From: Myxococcales bacterium UBA1203
GTDB taxonomy: Bacteria; Myxococcota; Myxococcia; Myxococcales; UBA5297
Direction: 5' to 3'
DNA length: 30,897 nucleotides
NCBI GenBank assembly: GCA_002309695.1
Contig: DBXV01000024.1
Coordinates: forward strand, 32,636-63,532
Shown here: positions 14,425-21,153 of the stretch, piece after piece
Position numbering within the stretch: the first letter of the stretch is position 1
Layout of the letters: every line of letters starts with the position of its first letter
Notes under the pieces: model-generated
Seen by the model: only the letters and a program-made list of their open reading frames with translations
Database searches by the model: none
Told to the model about the DNA's origin: nothing
Translations under genes and position numbers: made by a program

Positions 14425-16521
14425 CTAGAGATAATTCCTGAGGAAGTTATTCCATCCGGAACTCCAGGTGGTTCTGAGGTATTTGTTCAGGTCGGTCCGC
14501 GAATAATTTCCTGTCCGATTGGCGGGCGCCGCCGGATAATAAACGCAGGGATAAACGGAAAGCGTGTAATCATCCTTATAATAATCATATAAATAACTAT
14601 ATACATCTATATAATACTTACAATTCACCTCGCGGGGGAAGAAGAGCGACATGCCGTGGGCATTGCTGTGGCTGTATCCCCAGACGTCCGGCGCGTCGCG
14701 GCCCTTGAAATAGGTCACAGTGTTGGGGAGCTCACTTAAAAGCGCGTCGGCGGCATCGGCCAGCGCCTGGGGCAGGCGCGACGCATTCTCCTTCGTCAGC
14801 AGCGCCACGTGCTGCAAATCCGCGTGCTCGCCCCAGCCAAAGCGCTGAGCGCCTTCGGCAATTTCATCGACCACCGTCCGATAGGTCTGCTGCTGCACCG
14901 CGTCCGCCAGCTGATGGCCAAAGTCGTCGAGCTTCGTCTGGAGCGCGGAAACCTGAGAGAGGTCGTACAGCGCCATGGTCACGTTGGCGTAATAGTCGCC
15001 CTCACTCGCAGCACTCTCCATCCGCCGGGCCCAATAGGTGTCGGCCACGAGCTTCCCCAGCTCCGGAGCGGTCATGGACGGGGTCCGGGCCAGCGTCTCG
15101 ATGATGGTGGCGTAGGCCCATTCGCCGGCAAACTCGCTCTCGGACGAGCCCAGCATGTAGTCCGCAGCAAAGGCAGATGCCGCCGCCACCTCGTACATGC
15201 CCATGAGACAGGCGTCGAAACCGAGGAGGTCAATCTTCTTGCCGGCCGTCTTGATGAGCTCCTCCATCAGATTGCGGAATTCGCCGTTGGCAAAGGCAAT
15301 GGTTTCAGTCTGACCAAAGGAATCGACGCCGTTGGTCTCGTCGGTCGCGAAATCGCGGAAACCCTGGCCGCCGCCCTGCTGCGCGCTCCCCATGGTCTCA
15401 GCCATCGTGTCCAGAAGTTTCAGCGAATGGCCGCAGTAGGCAGTGTTCTTCAAAAGTCCTTCGCTGCCGCCGGACCGCCAGCCGCCGCCGTGGTCCCAGA
15501 GGATGAGCGCATATTTCTTGGCCGGATAGTGGGTGATGGCCCAGTAGCCGAATTTCCGCAGCGTCGAGGGCAGACTCATGTTGGCGTCGGTGCCGCTGAA
15601 AATCTCCTCGCCCGTCTCCACCTTCTGCGCGCCCTGCGGAGTGATGCGATAGAGGCGGGTGCTCGGGTCCGTGCTGTATTGGCTCTGGTCATAGAGGACG
15701 ATGAGATTGACCTTGCCTGCCGCGCTGCCGGCCGCCGCCATGCCCCTGACCATGTCCTGAAAATCGCCGCCGCCGCAGTCCTGTGTGCCGTCGGCGCAGA
15801 TCTGCGTTTCCAGCGGACTGGGCGCACCCAGATTGTTGTCCGCGTCCAGATAAACCATGACGGTCCAGTCGTCCGCGTTCGGGTCAACCACGCATTGGGC
15901 CGTCCCGTCATCGTCCTGACACGACTCCACACGCGCGCATTTCAGATTCGCCAGCTCACAGCTGACCGAGCAGATCCCGTCGCCGTCATTGTCCTGCCAG
16001 CCCTCCGCACAGGCGGCGCAGCGCTCGCCCGCGTAGCCCTCCTTGCAGAGGCACTCCGCCTGCCCCCGGGCATCGTCGCACGAGCCGTGCGAGCCGCAGT
16101 CCAGCTGAGTGGCCGCGCAGCTGTTCTTCAGTGCCTCCTCGTCGTCCACGCAGGAAACCTGGCCGCTCGAATCATCGCATTTCTTAAAGACGCCGCACCG
16201 CATGGCCGTGACGGTGCAGTCCTGGAGGCATTTCCCGTCGCCGTCATTGTCCTGATAGCCGGGCGCGCACTCCATACATTCCACGCCGCCGTAGCCCGGC
16301 TGACAGATGCACTCGGGCGAGCCCGACGCCTCGCTGCACGTGCCGTGAATCCCGCAGTTCAGCGAAGTCGTTTCGCACGTCTCGGCGTGTGGCCTGTCCT
16401 TAATGGTGCCGGGGTTTTCATCGCCGCACCCGGCAGAGGACAAAACGGCAAGGAACACACCCAGCGCAAAAGACAGCGGTTTTGAAAATAAATTCCGGCT
16501 GAATGGAAATGCACTGGCCAT
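14425..16521 (-). CDS. Clostripain-family (C11) cysteine peptidase lipoprotein with EGF-like modules
   Basis: The ATG at 16521 with GGAGA upstream gives 698 residues. The signal ends LSSAGC (Cys32 lipid anchor). Residues about 45-215 hold Cys-rich modules in a duplicated pattern: an EGF-like unit (NCGIHGTCSEASGSPECICQ; DCGSHGSCDDARGQAECLC), then a short unit with an Asp-rich calcium-type loop (QDNDGDGKC; QDNDGDGIC). The peptidase domain begins at DDWTVMVYLDADNNLG, with His344 in LILWDHGGGW and Cys438 in LGFDACLMGMYE. It is probably displayed on the surface, the modules giving adhesion or substrate docking and the C11 domain cutting after basic residues. The high similarity to the next gene in motif order shows a tandem duplication followed by gain or loss of the Cys-rich part. 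Confidence 0.93.
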   Translation of the reverse strand: MASAFPFSRNLFSKPLSFALGVFLAVLSSAGCGDENPGTIKDRPHAETCETTSLNCGIHGTCSEASGSPECICQPGYGGVECMECAPGYQDNDGDGKCLQDCTVTAMRCGVFKKCDDSSGQVSCVDDEEALKNSCAATQLDCGSHGSCDDARGQAECLCKEGYAGERCAACAEGWQDNDGDGICSVSCELANLKCARVESCQDDDGTAQCVVDPNADDWTVMVYLDADNNLGAPSPLETQICADGTQDCGGGDFQDMVRGMAAAGSAAGKVNLIVLYDQSQYSTDPSTRLYRITPQGAQKVETGEEIFSGTDANMSLPSTLRKFGYWAITHYPAKKYALILWDHGGGWRSGGSEGLLKNTAYCGHSLKLLDTMAETMGSAQQGGGQGFRDFATDETNGVDSFGQTETIAFANGEFRNLMEELIKTAGKKIDLLGFDACLMGMYEVAAASAFAADYMLGSSESEFAGEWAYATIIETLARTPSMTAPELGKLVADTYWARRMESAASEGDYYANVTMALYDLSQVSALQTKLDDFGHQLADAVQQQTYRTVVDEIAEGAQRFGWGEHADLQHVALLTKENASRLPQALADAADALLSELPNTVTYFKGRDAPDVWGYSHSNAHGMSLFFPREVNCKYYIDVYSYLYDYYKDDYTLSVYPCVYYPAAPANRTGNYSRTDLNKYLRTTWSSGWNNFLRNYL

Positions 16522-16697
16522 GGAGGTCTCCAGAAAAACGCAAATAAACAGATTAAAAAAATCGAAGCTGATTCTTCTCGCAGGCCGCGGACACAGGCAC
16601 AAATCAGACGTGAAATAAACATAAAATTTGGGGGCACCTGAAAGTACGACGTCCTAAATGTCCGTTATGAATCCCGGAAAATTTTGGGCATGCCTAA

Positions 16698-16744
16698 AAT
16701 AAAACAGCCCTCCCCCATGAATATATGGAGGAGGGCCGTTTTAT
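16698..16744 (-). terminator. Rho-independent terminator after the FISUMP lipoprotein gene
   Basis: A 16-base inverted repeat with one mismatch (16698-16713 and 16729-16744, core GCCCTCC/GGAGGGC) is flanked by A-rich DNA on one side and T-rich on the other. It can therefore end transcription in either direction. It lies just past the stop of the minus-strand gene at 16773. Confidence 0.85.
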
Positions 16745-16772
16745 TGATGCAGTATTTTTGTATGTAATAATT

Positions 16773-18209
16773 TTAGTCTTCGTCACTCGACTTTTTCAAA
16801 CAGCGCACGCCGATGTATCTGCTGGAATAATGCGTTTTCATAATAGCATTATTTTTGGCTCCATTCATAATACCACTGGTCTCGTGAGTTCCAAAGTTAA
16901 GCATAAAGGCAGTATTGCTTCCCGCTGCATCGCTGGACCAGAGGCAGCCGGCCAGGCCATCATTGGCGACATTCCCGTAAACACTGTCGCTGCAGGTTCC
17001 GCCCCGCATTGCGCCGACGCCGGACGGATAAGCGCCAAAGCCAAATTCATCACTTCCCAGACTCTTATACATTGTCCAGTCATCCACCTTGGCGATGAGG
17101 GCCAGAAAGGCGGAATCAGCGATTTTTTTATTTGCCTCAACATAAGTGAGCAGTGTTTCAAAATCCGCCTTGGAGGGCAGTTTCCAGTGGTCGGGGCAAA
17201 CTTTTTGGGCATTTTCCCAATTATAAAGCTGGCCATATCCCTGAATGGCGTATCCCGGCTTATACCATTCACACCAGAAATCATAAACCTCGTCGCGCAT
17301 GTTGGTGGCCATCCAGATCTGGTCGCCAATTTTGACCGTTTTATAAACGTTGCCCTGCCGGTCGCCCATGTAGCCGTCGGGGAGCGTGTCGCAGTCTTCC
17401 CCCTGCCAAGAGGGAAGCCCTTCCGGCTGGGGCTTGCAGCTGTTCGGCTCGCAGTGGCCGTTTTGTGCCAGCGTGCCCCAGAGGCATGGCGCAGGGTCGG
17501 TCGAGGCATCGTGTTCACAATTCTCGCCCCAGAAAGCGAGTTCATCCACAAACTGGTATTTATTACATGCGCTGCATTTGCCGTCGCCCGTGAGACCGGA
17601 ATTGACTGTGCCGTGCCCCGCGACACACGTGGGCGCGATGCTGCAGTTTCCGCCGGAATAATCATTCAGACAGCTGATGCATTTGCCTGTGCCGCTGATT
17701 CCAATGCTGGGCTTGCCGTGTTCCAAATTGCAGCTCGGCAATGTATCGCAATTCTCTCCCCAGTAATTGCCGTCACATTGTGAACACGTGCCGTCGCCCT
17801 TTTTGCCTTCTTTGCATTTGCCGTGATCGCAGGTGCAGGCATCACAGTTTTTGCCAAAATGCCCCGGCTCACATTCATCACTGACGCTGGCATCCTCATC
17901 AATAATGCCCGCATCAGTATCAATACTCGCATCAGCAATGCTGGCGTCATTGTCCTCAATAATGCCGGAATCATTCTCAATAACGCCGGCGTCCGTCTCA
18001 ACCGTGCCGGCGTCGGTGACAACCAAGCCCGAATCAACATCATCAACCGGGTCGTCTTTTTCCGAACCGCCGCAGGCAAAGCCCGAAACAGCTAAAGTTA
18101 ATGCTGCGATTAAAATAGTAATTGGATGGAAGAATTTGGATGAAGTTTGTTGTCTGACAGAGTGATTATTTATCCCCCCGCGCACATTTTCGGGTTTTAT
18201 CCATTTCAT
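16773..18209 (-). CDS. FISUMP-domain lipoprotein with Cys-rich modules
   Basis: This 478-residue protein starts at an ATG with AGGAGA seven bases upstream. A long N-region precedes a hydrophobic segment ending SGFACGG; Cys46 is the likely lipid anchor, although GFAC is a loose lipobox. Residues about 55-115 are an Asp/Ala/Ile-rich degenerate repeat (ETDAGVIENDSGIIEDND). From 115 to 300 there are EGF-like or laminin-like Cys modules (GNYWGENCDTLPSC, NDYSGGNC). The C-terminal 180 residues are the Fibrobacter succinogenes major paralogous domain: YKTVKIGDQIWMATNMR, YGQLYNWENAQKVCPDHW, LPSKADFETLL and a final RCLKK. Such proteins are exported and of unknown function, perhaps carbohydrate or surface binding. 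The gene is more AT-rich than its C11 neighbours. Confidence 0.88.
   Translation of the reverse strand: MKWIKPENVRGGINNHSVRQQTSSKFFHPITILIAALTLAVSGFACGGSEKDDPVDDVDSGLVVTDAGTVETDAGVIENDSGIIEDNDASIADASIDTDAGIIDEDASVSDECEPGHFGKNCDACTCDHGKCKEGKKGDGTCSQCDGNYWGENCDTLPSCNLEHGKPSIGISGTGKCISCLNDYSGGNCSIAPTCVAGHGTVNSGLTGDGKCSACNKYQFVDELAFWGENCEHDASTDPAPCLWGTLAQNGHCEPNSCKPQPEGLPSWQGEDCDTLPDGYMGDRQGNVYKTVKIGDQIWMATNMRDEVYDFWCEWYKPGYAIQGYGQLYNWENAQKVCPDHWKLPSKADFETLLTYVEANKKIADSAFLALIAKVDDWTMYKSLGSDEFGFGAYPSGVGAMRGGTCSDSVYGNVANDGLAGCLWSSDAAGSNTAFMLNFGTHETSGIMNGAKNNAIMKTHYSSRYIGVRCLKKSSDED
17888..18045 (-). repeat. Degenerate low-complexity repeat coding the Asp/Ala-rich linker
   Basis: Imperfect short units built on AATGCCG/GCATCAxTATC recur across this stretch and encode repeated DAG-I-I-x-x-D segments in the FISUMP lipoprotein. 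The linker of the gene at 12044-12571 is similar in protein but not in bases. Such tracts can expand or contract by recombination. Confidence 0.55.
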
Positions 18210-18346
18210 TTTTTTCTCCTATTAAAAACAGCCACTCGGCCCGGCTGGTTCGTTGACATTCCGCACGAAATGAAACGGCAGAAAAAACGCCCTCTCTGGA
18301 ATGGAGCGCAAAATCAGCGCAAGGAATTTTTTGGGTGGACCTGATA

Positions 18347-18378
18347 TAAAAAATCCCCTCTCTTTTCGGAGAGGGGAT
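18347..18378 (-). terminator. Rho-independent terminator after the GT2 gene
   Basis: A perfect ten-base stem, ATCCCCTCTC (18353-18362) and GAGAGGGGAT (18369-18378), encloses a six-base loop. On the minus strand it is followed by six T. It ends the minus-strand glycosyltransferase transcript and keeps it apart from the lipoprotein genes beyond. Confidence 0.9.
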
Positions 18379-18417
18379 CAAGGGGGGAAAGCGAACAAAT
18401 AAATAATTATTATTCTA

Positions 18418-19902
18418 TTATGCCGCTTTGGCCTGCGCGGGACTGCCATGCAATGGAACCACTTTGGCGGGAACCATCGTGGGCACGGCCTCATGGGGAA
18501 CAAAAGCGGGCCTGGGCGCCGGCAGAGTGCGGGTCAGCCACGAGGACTTGTGCGGCGTCAGGAATGAATAAGGGGTAATCCAGGAAATTCCGAAGACAGC
18601 CAGCACCATGTAGGGAATGGCGAAGAAGGCTTTGGCCGAGCGGCGGAGGGCCACATAGAGGCTGCCGGGAAGAATGGCGCCCAGCGCGAGGCCGGCGGCA
18701 ATAACGGGAACCGCCGACGGATAAAGGATGGGGGAAAGCACCGCGGGGACGAACAGCAGCGCGCCCAGGCACATTTGCAGGATGGACCAGAAGAAATTGA
18801 TGCGCGTGCCCAGCAGGCTGCCCTGGCGGAAGGGCGTGAAGACGAACTTGGCCATGACCAGTGTCTCGCGCACGTCGCTGCGGGCCCAGCGAAGCAGCAT
18901 CTTGCAGAGCTGAACGTAGCGCGTGGGGACCTCAGTGAGGACGACGGCGCTCGACTGATAGAGCACCTTGTAGCCGCGGCGCAGAATTTCATTCGTGAGC
19001 GCCCGGTCCTCACCGATGGCCGCGGGCCGTCCCATAAAGGTCTGGCTGACCCACTCATCGCGGAATTCGTCCACCAGACTGCGGCGGTAGGCGGCCAGAG
19101 CGCCGGGGGTGCAGGAAACAGTGCCGACCTGACTCTCGCTGGCCCGCATGAACTCGAAGGAGAAGGTGTACCAGACGTCCAGCATGCGGGGAATGAAGCC
19201 CTTTTCATTGAGAACGCGCACATTGCCGCCGACACCGCCCACCGTGGGGTCTGCCGCCAGCGGAGCTACCAGGTTGCGGAGCGTGTCGGGCAGGACCTCT
19301 GAATCGCTGTCGATGGTCACCACCACCTCACCTTTGGCCCGGCGGAAGCCCTCGTAGAGCCCCTCGCGCTTGCCCTTATTCCTAGGGAAGCGGACGCCGA
19401 TGACGCGGGCGCGGTCCAGGTCACAGCCCTTCTGAATCCATTTCCACGTATCGTCGCGGCTGCCGTCGTCGATGGAGACAATCTGCAGCCGGTCAGCAGG
19501 GTAGTTGCTGGCCAGAATGCTCTCGATGGTCTTCAGAACTTGAGCGCCCTCGTTGTAGGCGGGGACGATGACGGTGACGGAGGGCAGGTCGCTGTCGGCG
19601 GGCGCGGGGACGGGGCGATAGCGGGCCACCAGCACCATCTTCCAGATCATCACCGCCAGGGTCGCGAGGAGGCACCAGAAGCTCCAGTTCATAAAGGCAG
19701 CAGCGGCGCCTTCGAGAGAGAGGCGGGCGGCCAGCTCGTCGGGCGGGCAGCGGAACATCAGAAGAATCTGCGCGAAAACCGCCAGCGTCAGGACGGGGAT
19801 GAGCCAGGCCACGGGACGGGTCGAATTGACGGTGCCGGCGTGACGGCGGGTGTCACTGATGCTGCTGCTGTTCTGGGAAGCTGAAATTTGGGGGGTAGTC
19901 AT
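18418..19902 (-). CDS. Processive-type GT2 glycosyltransferase (hyaluronan synthase/NodC/cellulose synthase-like)
   Basis: The ATG at 19902 has CGGAGG about ten bases upstream and gives 494 residues. An ATG at 19953 has a badly placed site and is less likely. Two membrane helices lie near residues 32-50 and 70-95, followed by a GT2 domain with SVTVIVPAYNEG, Asp145-Asp146 in SIDDGSRDDT, the DxD pair Asp198/Asp200 in TIDSDSEV, Asp299 in GEDRALT as general base, and LLRWARS (Trp339) as the xxxRW product-binding motif. Three or four C-terminal helices could form a translocation channel. It should polymerise and export a beta-linked polysaccharide. It stands alone between terminators, so it may be a separate export system from the lipid-linked pathway at 1.6-9.1 kb. 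The polymer is unknown. Confidence 0.9.
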   Translation of the reverse strand: MTTPQISASQNSSSISDTRRHAGTVNSTRPVAWLIPVLTLAVFAQILLMFRCPPDELAARLSLEGAAAAFMNWSFWCLLATLAVMIWKMVLVARYRPVPAPADSDLPSVTVIVPAYNEGAQVLKTIESILASNYPADRLQIVSIDDGSRDDTWKWIQKGCDLDRARVIGVRFPRNKGKREGLYEGFRRAKGEVVVTIDSDSEVLPDTLRNLVAPLAADPTVGGVGGNVRVLNEKGFIPRMLDVWYTFSFEFMRASESQVGTVSCTPGALAAYRRSLVDEFRDEWVSQTFMGRPAAIGEDRALTNEILRRGYKVLYQSSAVVLTEVPTRYVQLCKMLLRWARSDVRETLVMAKFVFTPFRQGSLLGTRINFFWSILQMCLGALLFVPAVLSPILYPSAVPVIAAGLALGAILPGSLYVALRRSAKAFFAIPYMVLAVFGISWITPYSFLTPHKSSWLTRTLPAPRPAFVPHEAVPTMVPAKVVPLHGSPAQAKAA

Positions 19903-20066
19903 GGCGGCCGGCCTCCGCGAAATGTTGGGGCGGCGCGCCAGAGCAAAAGGCATTCCTTACAAAAATTATATGTAATTTCAGTGAGTTATTATTGTTTTCC
20001 ACAGGCTTTTCCGGCTGTTCGGGAAGAGATTCCCACCTGGAGGGACGCACGAGATCGAAGGGGACA

Positions 20067-20108
20067 GGGAAAATTTTCCCGGGTCGAACCGAGCGGGGAA
20101 ATTTTTCC
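20067..20108. promoter_or_regulatory. Paired palindromes built on GGGAAAATTTTCCC
   Basis: A perfect 14-base palindrome, GGGAAAATTTTCCC, is at 20067-20080, and a near copy, GGGGAAATTTTTCC, at 20095-20108, about 28 bases centre to centre. They lie in the 276-base gap between the RNase HII-like gene stop and the GT2 start, 165-206 bases upstream of the GT2 ATG. Spacing by nearly three helical turns suits a pair of operator sites. The two copies could also pair with each other as one long hairpin, but no T run follows, so a terminator is less likely. The binding protein is unknown. Confidence 0.4.
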
Positions 20109-20178
20109 TTCTGCACAGGGAATCGCGCGCTGCTGCGGCGGAAGATGCATCCTGAACGGACATGCACACCCGGCAGAC

Positions 20179-21147
20179 TCACCGGCGCAGAAAGCAGTCA
20201 TCCGGGATGCCCTGAGCGCGGCGCCAGGGTTCTGACAGGGCTATGAGCGACTTGGTCCGCGGGTCGTTGTAGCCGCTGGCCTCAGGCCAGTCCGGATGCC
20301 CGGCACGTAGGTGCGACAAAAGGCGATTCATCAGCAGGTCGCGCAGCCATTTCCCCACGAGCGAGGCAAGCCCCACGAGCTGATGCTTGGGCTCAGCGTC
20401 GAGGACAAAGTGAATCTGCGCGCGCCCGGATTCGTAGGCGCTCAGCTCTCGCGATTCGCGCAGAACGCCCAGAACGTTGAGGCGGATATGTCGGAACTTG
20501 GAGGCGTAGAAGGTCAGTCCGCCCACTTTGCCGCAGTGAACCGTCAGGCGGGCGTCCTCCCCGGCGCGCTGCTTCATGGCGAGGAAAAGGCGCTCCATCG
20601 CAAAAAGGTCGGCATCCAGCCGGCTGATGCCGCTGTCGCGGGCGTCGTTCAGCGCGCGCGGGCAGATGATGACGGAGCGGACAGCTTCGAGGTGGATGCC
20701 GCGGCTCAGCAGGCTCTGGCGCGCGGCCTCGGCGCGGGCCAGAACTTCATCCCCGGCCTCGAAGCGGTCGCTTTCATCGGAAACGGGGCGCCAGCACAGA
20801 GGGAAAGCCTCAGCGGGACAGCGGGTCAGGAGTGTGTCCGGCGCGTCGAGCGACAGCTGGCGAATCAGTTCTGAAGGCCGCTGAAAATCGAGCCCCTGAG
20901 CGCGGAAGAGCACGCGGGCCCATGCCTCGCCAAGAGCGCTGTGGCCGAACCCCACCAGCCGCTTGGAGTCGCCGATGAGCGCCGCCATTTCAGCAGCCGC
21001 CGGACGGACTGCCTCCTGCGCTGCCTGAGGAGAATCGGTCCGCGCCAGAACGCCGGTGACAATCAGAGGGCCCAGCCGGGGACCGAGGCCGTTTTCGTCG
21101 ATGCCCCCAAAGAAATGCGCCTCCGGGGCAGCCGTCGCGTCGTCCAT
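20179..21147 (-). CDS. RNase HII-like protein lacking one catalytic Asp
   Basis: This 322-residue protein aligns by eye with RNase HII, which is usually near 200 residues. GGIDENGLGPRLGPLIV matches the GIDEAGRGP signature (Asp17, Glu18). GDSKRL matches DSKKL, and the helix LFAMERLFLAMKQ leads into VHCGKVGGL where active enzymes have V-D-G. Cys205 therefore stands where the third catalytic Asp should be. After an insert of about 25 residues, FVLDAEPKHQLVGLASLVGK keeps the fourth Asp (250) and the ASI-AK segment. Nuclease activity on RNA-DNA hybrids is doubtful; nucleic acid binding may remain. It starts six bases after the PEPCK-like gene stop with only a weak AGGGA site, so it is in the same operon. 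Confidence 0.7.
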   Translation of the reverse strand: MDDATAAPEAHFFGGIDENGLGPRLGPLIVTGVLARTDSPQAAQEAVRPAAAEMAALIGDSKRLVGFGHSALGEAWARVLFRAQGLDFQRPSELIRQLSLDAPDTLLTRCPAEAFPLCWRPVSDESDRFEAGDEVLARAEAARQSLLSRGIHLEAVRSVIICPRALNDARDSGISRLDADLFAMERLFLAMKQRAGEDARLTVHCGKVGGLTFYASKFRHIRLNVLGVLRESRELSAYESGRAQIHFVLDAEPKHQLVGLASLVGKWLRDLLMNRLLSHLRAGHPDWPEASGYNDPRTKSLIALSEPWRRAQGIPDDCFLRR

Positions 21148-21153
21148 CAGCGG

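Noticed and set aside
14809..16485. Plus-strand open frame of 558 codons opposite the C11-EGF gene
   Set aside because: The sense strand has a full lipoprotein signal and catalytic dyad; the antisense product shows nothing recognisable.
17880..18050. Possible CRISPR-like array
   Set aside because: The units are short, degenerate, without constant spacers, and in frame within a lipoprotein linker.
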